A stretch of DNA of 64,000 bases, taken from NCBI GenBank assembly GCA_903813345.2, contig CAIIXF020000005.1, positions 17,735,375 to 17,799,374 of the forward strand. Reading direction: 5' to 3'. Below the pieces are notes generated by a model, which did not search any database, was not told the DNA's origin, and saw nothing but the letters and a program-made list of their open reading frames with translations. Positions 1 to 11,394 of the stretch are shown here, piece by piece. Source of the DNA: Owenia fusiformis. Its lineage: Eukaryota > Annelida > Polychaeta > Sabellida > Oweniidae. Position numbers and translations under genes: made by a program. How positions within the stretch are numbered: the first letter of the stretch is position 1; each line of letters starts with the position of its first letter.

Positions 1-229
1 ACAGAGTTTATCCTGGATAAAGCTATGTCCCAGACCTCAGAGATATAGCGTAATAGACATAGGGATATCCATTCCACGACCTAGATACACTATATATTCC
101 TGCACATTTTGTTAGGAAATCGGATTTGCTCGGATTTAAAGATAAGTTCTGAAGAATTTATAAAGCATGACTAGATGAACATTTTAATCCATGGGGATTA
201 ATCCTATTGCCTACCTATAATCACACTGT
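1..229. other. Unannotated left edge
   Basis: A+T-rich sequence with no exon, RNA gene or repeat that I can support. Confidence 0.5.
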
Positions 230-1163
230 TCTTATATGGTAACTGGACAACTCGGACCCAGGACAACTCGGACCCTGGACAACTCGGACCCAAGACATCT
301 CGGACCCAAGACAACTCGGACCACTTTTTAAAATTATGATTTTTATCATAATGAGTGGTTTTATTTTTTCATTTATGAAAATTAATACATATATTATGAA
401 TTGTGAATTCATATTTTGTATTAATATGATAAAAAAATGTTTTAATTTGACTTATTTGATGAAAATTAAGGAGAAGATATTGAAACTAGAAACCCAAGAC
501 AACTCGGACCACTTTCTGAAATTATACTTTTGGTTGTCGTAACTGGGGATTATTTGTTTAATGTTTAGCATGATATATTGTGAGTTTATATATTGTATTT
601 ATTTGATGAAGATCTTTCAATTGGTAACCTTTCAATTAACTTATTTGATGAAAGTTATGAAGTTAGACCAGTAAGAGAATATTGAAGCTGAAGACCCAAG
701 ACAACTCAGGCCACTTTTTGAAATTAAAGTTAATTTAATTTAAAACAAATTCATCGAATTAACACAATATATCAATTCACAATATATAATTTATGTCATA
801 AAAAACATTAAACAAAAAAATTAGAACCCCATACAATGATAAAAACCATCATTTCAAAAAGTGGTCCAAGTTGTCTTGGGTCTTTAGCTTCAATAATTTC
901 TTACTTCTTAACTCTCATCAAAACGTTAATTGAAAACAATTTCATCAAATTAACATAACATATGAATTCACAATATATGTAATATATGTCAAAATAAACC
1001 TAAAAAATAATTAAAACCTAATATATATTGATAAAAATCATCATTTCAAAAAGTGGTCCGAGTTGTCTTGGGTCCGAGTTGTCTTGGGTCCGAGATGTCT
1101 TGGGTCCGAGTTGTCCAGGGTCCGAGTTGTCCTGGGTCCGAGTTGTCCGGAAACCTCTTATAT
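230..1163. mobile_element. Foldback MITE with 8-bp target duplication
   Basis: A 918-bp element (238-1155) has inverted ends made of tandem ~16-base units of the type CGGACCCAGGACAACT. The left block (about 247-330) is answered by its reverse complement at about 1050-1150, and diverged copies of the unit recur near 494, 692 and 860. The outermost TIR bases match imperfectly (GGTAACTGGACAAC and GGTTTCCGGACAAC). The 8-mer TCTTATAT flanks both ends (230-237 and 1156-1163). Eight-base duplications suit hAT-like or Merlin-like elements; I cannot choose between them. No transposase is present. Confidence 0.75.
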
Positions 1164-1269
1164 ACATGTACCAGACAATCTAAACATGATTCCTTGACAA
1201 AACATGAAAGCTAGAGTTCAATGACCCTCGTATTTATTGAAGATTCATGAAAATATGCATCAGAAGTGT

Positions 1270-1446
1270 TACAAAGCTTCTGGATAGATATGGACAAATA
1301 ATTGTAATTTGTAACAAGAGATGGAGTGAAAAAGTAGAATTACAGCTAGTATCTGGGGTACAAAGCTTCTGGATAGATATGGACAAATAATTGTAATTTG
1401 TAACAAGAGATGGAGTGAAAAAGTAGAATTACAGCTAGTATCTGGT
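1270..1446. repeat. Tandem duplication, 2 x 89 bp
   Basis: Two near-identical 89-base copies lie head to tail, each starting TACAAAGCTTCTGG and ending near GCTAGTATCTGG. The near identity indicates a recent duplication. No coding content is visible. Confidence 0.9.
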
Positions 1447-1748
1447 GATTAGGATTTGCCGTGCGATAAATTGGATGAAATCCCCTATGCCTAACAAATA
1501 TTATGTTTTAACCATTTATATAATATACAAAGTTTACATTTTCAATGTTCATTATTTCGTAGTTTATCTATATGTTTGTTGGCATGGTGAAATATATACA
1601 AATGTTACCATTTTTAACTTTAAAATATGAGCCTAGTACTGTATTATTGCCAAAATGAGCACTTACATGTAAGGCTCAATTGCTTCAACCTGGAACACAT
1701 CAATGGACTATGATAGAAATGTTCCTTTGTGTAAAAAATGAATTAAGA

Positions 1749-1916
1749 AATATAGACCAAAGAGCAGGGGTAATATTGTCGAATACACCCCGCAGGGCTA
1801 GGCACAAACGTTTTCTGTACCCCAAACGACAGAAGGGAGTGAGGGGTTTGAAAGTTTTTGTGCCTATCCCTAAGGGGTGTATTTGACAATATTACACCTA
1901 CTCTGAGGTCTATATT
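1749..1916. mobile_element. Hairpin MITE, about 168 bp
   Basis: An imperfect inverted repeat occupies nearly the whole element: the left arm starts AATATAGACC and contains GTAATATTGTCGAATACACC, and the right arm ends GGTCTATATT after the complementary sequence. The open frames on both strands here are products of the symmetry, not genes. Confidence 0.7.
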
Positions 1917-2022
1917 CTGATTCAAACATGAAAACTCACCAAAATGTTTCGAATATTCATTATGGTCCGCCATTACTACGGTCCGCCGTTATGACGTCAC
2001 ACATTACTCGATTACCAGGGGG

Positions 2023-2553
2023 TTGCTATAAATCAAGCAACAATGGTCTGGACGACCTGTAATAAATACTTGTAAGTGATGTTATCATAAATAAATTAAT
2101 GTCATTGCTGAATTTATAAAATAAGTTTCCATACGTAAAATAAAAAATAATCGAAAATAATTAAAATGGGACGGAGGGGGGGAGGGGACGGAGGGGGGGA
2201 GTAGTAATTCTATAAAGTGAAACAACTTCACACGAATTCTTGTATTTGAAAAATGAACTCATTAACTTAGTAAGAAACTGGATGATATACCCCTGGAGAC
2301 TGAAAAATGGGGACATTTGGAGTAAAAGGACTTAAAGTCGCGAAACATCTCTAATCATGTCTTATATACATATTGCTCCCCCCCTCCGTCCCCTCCCCCC
2401 TCCGTCCCAAATTCATTATTTTCGATTATTTTTTATTTCACATATGGAAACTTATTTTATAAATTCAGCAATGACATTAATTTAGTTATGATAACATCAC
2501 TTACAAGTATTTATTACAGGTCGTCCAGACCATTGTTGCTTGATTTATAGCAA
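2023..2553. mobile_element. Palindromic element, 531 bp
   Basis: Arms of about 185 bases (2023-2205 and 2372-2553) flank a ~165-base loop. The outer end is TTGCTATAAATCAAGCAACA and its complement; the inner arm ends are G-runs of the form GGGACGGAGGGGGGAGG and their complement. A further C-rich fragment resembling the inner arm lies at about 2760-2776. No transposase is visible. Confidence 0.75.
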
Positions 2554-4373
2554 AAACGTTGATTTGTGCCTGTTGATGGCCTTGCGCCTTTTTTAATAGA
2601 TCTCATACCTTAGATGCGTATCGTTTCAGAAAAAATCCCAGAAAACCTAACATATTCTACCATACCGTGCGCCTATCCATTTAGCAATTCAATAGTAAAC
2701 TTTTTCTTGAAAAAATAAATCTTCCAGATTTGTTGAATTTCCTAGCAGAAATTGCCTGCTCCCCCCCTCCGTCCCATATTCACGATCACCGGGCGTGTGA
2801 ATACAGTCATGTTCGAATGTGTTATAATACACCTACAGGTTGGCACAAAAAGATGGCATATATCTGGGCTTCAGGGAATATTGCTTGTGAAAGATGCACA
2901 GGTATTCATCGAAAATAGAATGAGATGTTTGTTTGTTAGAGACTTTACAATAAAATAACATTTTTCAATTTTTTTGGACCACCCTGTATATTTGTATTTG
3001 ATATGGGTCTATATATTTCAAATGATCATCACCCGACCATTCTTCAACGAAATTGTAGCCTCCATATAATGACACTAATTCTGCTAATCATGCTGAATAT
3101 TCATGACCATCACTTCACAGCTTGGAGTCTTTTTCCCTGTTGTATTGCATCTAGTGATGTAATATATGCAGTATTCATTGCCCATGGCTTAAAGTCTTCA
3201 GGAATTTCAGGAAAAAATTGACCAAAATCTGACCCCATTGAGTTCAATACAAATCTGGATTTATTTCTGGGGGGGGGGGGGGAGTAGGAGGTCAAGCAAG
3301 GGTCTTAAAATTAAGGTCACCCACCTACACCATATATATAATAGTAAGGTCTGTATGCTCAAGTTATGATTTGAATACAGTTAAGTTGATTATGTGAGTG
3401 AAATTACTAGATTTTCAGCATTTCTATATAAATTGGGGTGTTTTGTGTCTTTAATGATTTTGTAATTCATCAACTTGTGTTTTTTAGAAAAAACAACAAT
3501 AAGTTGTTATTTATAGGATATCTAGCATGTTTAAATGCTGCTAATCCAGTGAGATATTGCTTTGTTTCGCTGTGCGAATGTATCTCTAGCATTAAAAGCC
3601 ACAGTAACATTCACGATTATATTCTAGACCAGAGTGACTCTTTCTCGTTATTCTATAATGATTCTGCTCAGATTATACGGCTAATTCATTTCATTAATGG
3701 TACTATATCATACCCATCATGTTGCTGAAGATTGGATGGCTTTGAACTTAACCCTTCGCAAAACAGGCAGACCAATAATGGGAAGCTCTTTGATTTCAAC
3801 TATAAAGTTTTAAACTTTCCTTAATTACATGTACTTATAACTTTTTTCTCTTTAATCCCATCAAACTAACATCAACTTTGGGAGGTTTTAGAGAATGACT
3901 TTGTATATCCATTCGTCTAAGGGTGATTACTCAAATACTGGTAACCAGATTTTGTTCATTTTATAAGGTACCCCTATAATCCTTCTCAAAAACCACTTAT
4001 AAAATTGGCTGCCTGTATCAAACCCTCGACTGTTTAAGAGAATTTATAAATTATTTTAAATTATGACTTTGATGCATGCCTCAATACACAATGCACAAAA
4101 ATAGTCATCACATCTTATTTTATGTTTTAATGGTCTGATTTGTGGGATATCTTTATTTTAAATACATGCACTTTAAAATATACTCTAACAATGTTTTTAG
4201 CAAAATTATAATATCATATGAGTGGAAAATTTTAAAAATGATTATTTAGTATTTATTTTTATGTTTTTTGCTTTATGTTTTTTTTTCACTAGCAAGAACT
4301 GGTGACTTGTCATCTATATAGTGCTACAATTTTATGTGTTCGGTTTTCAATGTTAGCATTCAGCATTGAATTG
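2554..4373. other. Intergenic stretch with one mariner-type end
   Basis: No gene recognised. A right-hand mariner-type terminus (TTTTTTGGACCACCCTGTA) ends at 2988 with a TA, without an obvious left partner. A 14-base G run lies near 3270. The longest open frame (3438-3728) has no recognisable domain or splice context, so I do not call it. Confidence 0.5.
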
Positions 4374-4661
4374 TTAAAAAAATTTAGTGACATTTTTATG
4401 TATATCACATCATGTTCTTAATACAAGTATTTACATATAATTACTACCAAGTCATTGTATGCATTGGTGCTCATTAGTTGGTATGGTGTCTGTAAGAAAG
4501 TGTTACACTTTTGTAACCATTTGTAAAAACTTACCAGCTGGTGACATTTTGTCATGCTAATACCATGTCTGCTATTATAACTTTAGCAATCAAATGACTT
4601 GTAAATACTTGTACTAAGAACATGATATAATGTACATAAAAAAGTCATTAAATTTTTTTAA
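4374..4661. mobile_element. Inverted-repeat MITE, about 288 bp
   Basis: The left arm begins TTAAAAAAATTTAGTGAC and the right arm ends with its near complement; both carry ACATGATGTTCTTA-like sequence. The loop includes CTGGTGACATTTTGTCATGC, resembling a dispersed repeat found upstream of several alpha2/delta exons. Confidence 0.65.
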
Positions 4662-7284
4662 CAAATTAAGTGAAAGTCCATATACATGTTTTTACACTAA
4701 CAACAGTTTTAACTGCTAAACATACTAGACCTAAAAGCGATTTGTGCCCAATGTTGCCATAACTACATGTACTGTAGCCGTCCCAATTTGAGCCGAATCA
4801 TTTTTTTCAAAATTAGCCTCATTTCCTATAAAATTGGCTTCTTGGAACTATCATAATGGCACCAATCTTGTGTAGTCTTTCAAATAATTTGATTTGCTTA
4901 AAACCCAGGGTTAGTCTTATATCAGATGCAGATAAGGAATAAAATGACCAAAGAAAATTAAAGAATAGATACGAGAAGACATCTTTTTGAATCAAGGATG
5001 ACGTTTTATTATTGCAAACGCATATAAAAGTCGATCTTAATTTTATGGTTCATTTCTTCCAATATGGCCTCATTAGATGATTGTCCATCTATCTTTTATG
5101 TATGAGGGAGTGTTCTTCTAATAGCACCTGTGGCTTAACTGAGTGTACAATTATATTATTTAAGATAACTCGGCTACTATCATTATTATAAAGAGAAAAA
5201 ATTAGTATTCTAATTGACTTTCATCCTCTGCATGCTCCAGACACAAGAACACTCAAGAAGGAAGAAACAGAGTAGATGATTGATTTTTGATACTGTCATT
5301 ATTCTTGATACTTCAAGATATTCCTGGATTTTTCCACCCTGAGACTCTGAGGCTGGCAGTAAAATTTTATCCTCTGAGAATATCAAATGAAATTACAATT
5401 TTGCTACTGACATCATTAGAGTATACTTTGAGACATTTTATTTGAGTTAAAAATACATAGATCAAATATGAATAAGTAGATGATAGTGCGATAATTCAAA
5501 TCCTATCGACCTATCAGAAACTAGCTGTTTATGTATGATATTTTCCATATTCTTGGGTATAGTTCCGAGTGCAAAGGATTTTTCTAGAGATCCAAAGTTA
5601 AACTTTTCACCAGGGGTGAGTTTTCTTCTGTGTTTAACGTCGCAAACTAGAGCGATTTGGACAATGATCTTTCGTCCACGATAGTGCCCACCAAGATGTG
5701 ACGTGATAACCTCGCGCGTATCAAGATTGATCCATTGGATTCTCGAAAAAATTGTAGCACCCTTGAGAAAATTACTTCTTATTTCATTATTATTGGGAGA
5801 TATATAGAATGTTATATACGAGCATGGAGCTATTGAAATTGGGTTTCTAAATCATTAACATTCGTAATATAGTATTCAACTATTACACAAATATCATTGT
5901 TTAAAGACGAGAAATCGAATTCGCCGACATGTTTGTTTACATTGACAACACTTACTTTAACGATAAATTAGACCCCTTTAACATGAAAAAATAATTTCAA
6001 TCTTTTTTGATTCAGAAAGCCCACATCATAAGCTTATTTTTTCGCTAAATAATAATAGTATTCGTCTCCTAGTGTTCTTCATCCAGCCAATAACAAAATT
6101 ATTTTTCGATTTTCCGGCATTTTGTATTGGTCTTTGACGGAGAATTAGAAGTACGTTCTTTAGGTTACATCGGCCAAAACATACTGTAATATATTGGAAA
6201 CAATCACAATCGCGATAACATGAATGAAATTCATCATAATAATCAAGGTACACGACGAAAAATATCAATTGCGTACATTATCGGACAGACTTTTCGTTTG
6301 CCGTCAGGTTCGTTTTTTTACAATAGGGTTGTCCATTAGATGCGTTTTCGTCTAGTGTGAATATGACGTTTTTACCGGGGATAAAGGAGTATAAACTAGA
6401 TGGATCCTTTGGTCTCTCCAGTCTTTGGAATGAAAAGTGAAATATCAAAGGATGTAACTTATTACTATTCTGGATGAGTATATGCTGATTTTTCCTATAT
6501 TTAACTGATCCGCCCTTTATTCTCAGGTTATCAACCTACACTCCACCCCAAGTTTTGCAAACTTCCCTATTAGATTACTCTATGCTTGATTTTTAACATA
6601 ACATGCAATGAACACTTTAAATAAGGGTGCCATTGTTTACCAGCTAAGTCGATCTTAAGTTCAATTTGTGGATATTCTCATGCCTCATATGTTATCTAAA
6701 GGGATATGTTTCTTGAAAAAGCATAGTTTTGACTTTGGAGACATATAACTTTATAAAACCTGAAAAATTATATCAAATTTTTTTTAAAATAACGTTTGTT
6801 AAAACATTTTTGGTTTACATCTGGATGACAATTTTTAAAAATGAATTTAATTTGCCATCAATTTGCAATCTTTTGTATATAAAATGAGAAAAAATGAAGC
6901 TATACTAGGAAATTATATCAGTTTAGATTTCCAGCCCAAGCAGTTGTTCAAATTAAAGCCAAACTTTTGAAGGGGAGTGTAAGTCTTGGCAGCACTTTGG
7001 TTTTGATTATCGTATTGATTTTACAAGCTGATTTTACTATCTTGTCAGTTGTCATTGTCACTATATCTCTGTTATAATGTAAGTGTAAAAACAATCATTT
7101 TACAAGTTTTTAAGGTTAAAGTTCCACTTCTTTATTTTTCTTTATTTTGATTATTCCTCACATAGGTAAAGGTAGAATCAGATCAAGCAACAAACAATCT
7201 TTACTTATATTGTTTCAATTCTAGAATATATTTGGGTTGCATATGTATCTCACACTTTATTCAAGGAAAACTAAGATTATTACA
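4662..7284. other. Intergenic stretch, nothing recognised
   Basis: No exon with convincing splice sites, RNA gene or complete repeat was found. The part from about 5560 to 6430 has more CpG than its surroundings, but I see no coding frame or core promoter in it. Confidence 0.45.
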
Positions 7285-8578
7285 TACAGAGTGAGCCAAA
7301 AAAGGTAACCCAAACAAATGTATGTAAATAACTCAGTCATTCAGCATGGGTTCAAAATCATATTTGGCACAACTAAACCTTAATCAATGTCATTGGTCTG
7401 TCCCTTATAGTCACAATTTTATGGTCATCTACAAAACATGGTCCAAATGCTGAAATGACTGACTGGACATAAATCCCACCAGCTTTTTATCTTTGGGTCT
7501 ATTTTTTCTACACTAACAACCCTTGAAACATTGAAACAAGAGATAAGAAGGAAGATGAGAGCCATAAAACAAAATGTTTATGCTTGTGTTGTGAACAAGA
7601 CTACGCCCAACCAGAACAACGGCAACGCCAAAGCGTAGCGAATCCCATCGAACAGCCATGGATGGCATTTTAACAAAGTATATAGCAAAAATGGCAGCCA
7701 TTTTTCAAAATGGCCGCCTTCTACCAAAAGTGTCATTAGACCATGTGCCATACTTATAGTATTCACATACCAAATATGAACAAAATCGCTTTACTACTTT
7801 TCGAGTAATAGTAAAATACATTAAAATGGCGGCCATTTTTCAAAATGGCTACCTTCTACCAAAAGTGTCATAGGACAGTGTGTCTGTGACAGTGTGTGTG
7901 ACAGTGTGCTTATAGTATTCACATACCAAATATGAACAAAATGGCTCTACTACTTTTTGAGTTATAGTAAAATACGCTTAAATAGTGGCCATTTTTTAAA
8001 ATGGTCGCCTTCTATCAAAAGTGTTTTTAGACAGTGTGCAATGTTTCTAGTATTCACATACCAAATATGAACAAAATCGCTCCACTACTTTTCGAGTTAC
8101 AGCAAAAAGCGTAAAAAAACGAGTAAAGTCCGCCATTTTTCAAGGTGGCTTCCATGTGCTTCTTTAATATCTACACTTCTAGCTTTATTAATGTCCTATA
8201 TAATTTTTTTACATCTAAAACATATTGCTATTACAATCTTACATATTGCACCTAAATTACTGTAAATTCGGCACTAAAATGGCCGCCATTTTGAAAATCG
8301 GCTTTCGAGCAGACATTCTACCCCCGTAGGGTATATGTGTACAAAATATGAACAAAATCGGGACAACGGTATTTGAGTTATTGCCCAGAAGGACGGACGG
8401 ACAGACGGATGGAGGCGTTCCCTATATCCCTCCAAACTTCGTTCGATGGGATAACCACTGAAACTTGGTATACCAATACATTGGACAAGGCTTGTTGTGC
8501 AAAATATGACACTCAACCCATGCAGGGTGACTGAGTTATTAAGATTTGTTTTGGTTACCTTTTTTGGCTCACCCTGTA
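7285..8578. mobile_element. Mariner-type non-autonomous element, 1.29 kb
   Basis: TIRs of roughly 90 bases, starting TACAGAGTGAGCCAAAAAAG on the left and the near complement on the right, end on TA dinucleotides (7285-7286 and 8577-8578), as expected for Tc1/mariner. The interior has no transposase; it is made of four or five diverged ~120-base units, each with a near-palindrome of the form AAAATGGCGGCCATTTT, followed by a GGACGGACGGACAGACGG run near 8390. It lies just past the likely 3' end of the minus-strand gene. Confidence 0.75.
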
Positions 8579-8625
8579 TTAGAGCTCTTTGTTCAGTTCT
8601 ACATCTCTTCTTTGTCACTTTGATG

Positions 8626-8631
8626 TTTATT
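8626..8631 (-). promoter_or_regulatory. Poly(A) signal AATAAA for minus-strand gene
   Basis: AATAAA on the minus strand about 190 bases downstream of the proposed stop, and about 50 bases before the mariner-type element begins. It fits a 3' UTR of about 200 bases. Confidence 0.4.
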
Positions 8632-8818
8632 TTAAATTATATTGTTCTAAGTCCAAGTGTTACATATGCTAGCTACACTAGTAGCTGATATTTTTTTATC
8701 CAAGGTGTATTTAGGATGATACTGTGAATATGTTTCTTCTTGATTTTCGGGAGATTCCTGTCATCTATTCATTCCCCAGTTCCCTGATACCTGAGGGATA
8801 ATGGAGCATAATGTGTTG

Positions 8819-8822
8819 TTAT
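8819..8822 (-). CDS. Terminal coding bases of minus-strand gene
   Basis: The acceptor ATTTGTTTTCAG is followed by ATAA. Joined to the 2-base overhang AG of the exon at 9814-9945, this reads Arg then a TAA stop, so this exon would be almost entirely 3' UTR. The good acceptor and the poly(A) signal below it support the reading; the tiny coding part makes it uncertain. Confidence 0.35.
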
Positions 8823-11168
8823 CTGAAAACAAATGAAGATTATTTAACACATGTAGGGTAAAAGAAAGTCATAGAAAATATTGGAAGACCAAGTAAAACA
8901 GACCAAGATTTTTCATTTAATTTATTAAATATAATCTAGAAATTATTGTTTTTAGTGATTTTTAGTGGTAGCCCCTTTATATTTATGGTTAAAAAAATAA
9001 AAACACGAAGTTCCTTGTAATCATCAGTATTTTATTACATATTTTATAGCTTTAAATAATTTGCTGGGAAATTAATTCAATTTAATATTAGAAATTATAT
9101 ATTCTAAATAAGAACATTTATTAAGGATGGTGTGTCAGCATTAGCAACTGACTTGGTTCATTCCTCAGGCCTAGTACACATTACAGGTACAAAATTGAAG
9201 TTACAGGATTTCAAATAGTTTTATGGCACACTCTAGTAAATATAGTACACATCTCACACATGTACAGGGTAGACCAAAAAAGTCCACATTTTTGATTTTG
9301 ATTTTGTAATATCTGCTGATGTGTTCCATAAATCCATAAACTATATATCATCAGGAAGATAATAGAATTTCCGACAAAATGATTCCTAAAATATAAATGG
9401 CTATTGGTGACTCTATGGTAATTTCTAGATGTGTTGAACTTGTTTCATAATATTATATTGCTTAATCAACATTTTTAGGTTTTTATATATCAAGAAAAAG
9501 TATTGGGGTTGTTTGTTATCATTGTATAGCTTTAAAATAATCATAGAATCTATTTTTATGCATTGCAGTTCGTTATTAAATAGATTGTTAGAGACATTGA
9601 TATTTGCAAAGAAAATCAATTGAAATTATTTCATAAGCCGTTATTTATTGAATACATTTCCATTATTTTCTCTTCTGGAGCATTTAATTGCATTGTTTGC
9701 CATTTAAAATCTCAGTTAAGCTTGGTTATATAAGTACAACATCATTATTGACCAAAACTCTACCGATGATTACAAGGAGTGTTCATGTTATTAAAATATA
9801 AGCTTGAAATTACCTTATCAGCGTAGTAGTCAGTAGAAGACCGAGATGCAGCTCTACAACAGAGGCATTTCCCTCAGGAGTCAGTCTCATACATTCCCAT
9901 TCACACAGATGTATGTATAGAGTATGCACGTAGATGTCAGCATAACTGAAATAAATTGAATTTGATATAAGAAATTACATATTCTACTAGTACATGTATA
10001 CAAATAATATTTAATAATGATGGTGTGGCAGTATTCAGGTGTCACAGGAAAAAAAAAATCTGTCCAAAATTTGGATAAAATCTCATGAAACATACACAAG
10101 AGCAGGATTTAGTACATGTATTAAGTAAGTCTTCTTGAAATTAAATTGAAAGGCCTCACATACCGCATTTCGAAAACATTGGTCTAGTATTGGAGTACTA
10201 CACGCATAATAAAGCCTAAGCTCTAAGCCAAAGTGACTGGAACTTTATATGGGCATTTAATATACAGGGTGTCCAGAAAGTATGGGGGCCCCCTAGGCAG
10301 ACATTTTTCAATGTCTCCATAGTATGTGCCATATATCATTTGAAAGATCATCCAAAATTACACCGATCTGCCAAGTATCACAGTTGAACTCAAAATGGGA
10401 AAAAGTTTAAAAAAATTAAAGTCAGTTTTACACCAAAATAATAGTCGGTGTGTCTCCCTGAGTTCCTAAGCCATGTTAATGGCAGCAATGCTTTCCATAT
10501 ATAACCTCAAACGTGCTTCAAATAGGGATTTGGCATTTTTTATCCTCATAAAATGTTTTTAAAGCATTCTAGAAGAGTTTCCCTGGAGTATCTACCCTCA
10601 ACTTCCTCTTTTTAGAACTCAATATCCATCCTTTTGTCGACAATAGCTCCCATATTTTCGGTCACATTCAGGTCAGGGCTGTTACAAGGATACTGAAATG
10701 AACTATATGTTTAGCTAAACACTTAGTTTTGAAATGCCTGTAACTATTTACCATTTGTGAGTTGAACCATGATACTTGGCAAATTAATGTAAGTTTGGAT
10801 AAGCTTTAAAATGATATATGACACATACTATGAAGACATTGGTATATGTCCGCCTAGGGGGCCCCCATACTTTCGGGACACCCTGTACAGGGTATCAAAT
10901 AAATATGTTCTCCCCCTTAACTTTATGATCCACATAATGTTGGATAACTTTTTTGTCTGCATGATATCTGAATTGTTCCTTAGCACAGTAAAACTATCTA
11001 TCATATTTATTTGACACGCTGTACATTCGATTTATCTAACATTGTGTACATACCTCGAAAATCACATTTTTCTGCAACATGGCAGATCTCAATCATTGGC
11101 ATAACATTCAAAGATGGAGTCAACAGGTAAAGAGGCATGGTTGCTACATGTCCATTCTCACTCGGTAG
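8819..11168 (-). CDS. Unidentified minus-strand host gene (partial model)
   Basis: Three coding exons (11054-11168, 10164-10222, 9814-9945), a terminal exon (from 8822 down, stop at 8821-8819) and a poly(A) signal form a coherent minus-strand gene. Each has a good acceptor and donor, and each is open in one frame only. I do not recognise the protein; the visible parts carry blocks such as MPMIEICHVAEKC, LYYACSTPILDQC and CEWECMRLTPEG, with many Cys, Leu and Met, and no domain I can name. Phases agree from the first to the second exon and from the third to the terminal one, but not between the second and third, where they differ by one base. The 5' exons are unresolved. Two mariner-type MITEs lie in the intron between the first and second exons. 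Confidence 0.5.
9263..9420. mobile_element. Mariner-type terminus without a clear partner
   Basis: TACAGGGTAGACCAAAAAAG starts at 9263 and resembles the other mariner-type ends in the window. I cannot find its right-hand TIR; the right boundary given is approximate. It lies in the last intron of the minus-strand gene. Confidence 0.4.
9814..9945 (-). CDS. Coding exon of minus-strand gene
   Basis: A 132-base exon with acceptor CAATTTATTTCAG and donor AAG/GTAATT. Only the frame with a one-base lead is open; it starts YADIYVHTLY and includes MRLTPEGNASVVELHLG. The ending overhang (AG) fits the terminal exon. The exon upstream at 10164-10222 ends in phase 0, which would put this exon into a frame with an early stop. 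An extra base at the junction, a missed small exon or alternative splicing could explain that. Confidence 0.45.
10164..10222 (-). CDS. Coding exon of minus-strand gene
   Basis: A 59-base exon with acceptor CACTTTGGCTTAG and strong donor GCG/GTATGTGAG. With the one-base overhang from the exon at 11054-11168 it reads Glu, then LRLYYACSTPILDQCFRNA, open to the end in phase 0. The other frames contain stops. Confidence 0.45.
10263..10887. mobile_element. Mariner-type MITE, 625 bp
   Basis: TIRs of over 100 bases, outermost TACAGGGTGTCCAGAAAGTA on the left and the near complement on the right, end on TA. Both arms carry a GGGGGCCCCCTAGG-type block. There is no transposase frame. It sits in an intron of the minus-strand gene and shares its terminal TA with the next MITE. 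Confidence 0.8.
10886..11023. mobile_element. Short mariner-type MITE abutting its neighbour
   Basis: Ends are TACAGGGTATCAAATAAATA and the complement of TACAGCGTGTCAAATAAATA. Its left TA (10886-10887) is the right TA of the 625-bp MITE, so one inserted exactly at the edge of the other. Confidence 0.75.
11054..11168 (-). CDS. Coding exon of minus-strand gene
   Basis: A 115-base exon with acceptor TTATTTTCTTCCAG and donor CGAG/GTATGT. The only open frame reads LPSENGHVATMPLYLLTPSL, then NVMPMIEICHVAEKCDFR, with one base left over that matches the lead of the exon at 10164-10222. It begins in phase 0 if spliced at that acceptor. An internal Met could also serve as the start. Confidence 0.5.
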
Positions 11169-11394
11169 CTGGAAGAAAATAAGTGTACATTATTGATAAT
11201 ATTGAATAATATTGATCATTTAGAAGGTATAAAAAGCTTTTATATGTGTAATTTGAATGAATGTTGCACCTATCAATGTTGCACCCATCAATTTAGACCC
11301 AATAAAATACAAAATAAAACTAGTGAACTTGTAAATAAAATGAGTTTGAATTCATATAATACATGTATTGTCATATATTGTATTATTATATCTT

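Noticed and set aside
1680-1973. Matching frames on opposite strands (LSNTPRRARHKRF type)
   Set aside because: Mirror products of a hairpin MITE.
3438-3728. 96-codon plus-strand frame
   Set aside because: Hydrophobic, A/T-driven composition with no splice sites or domain.
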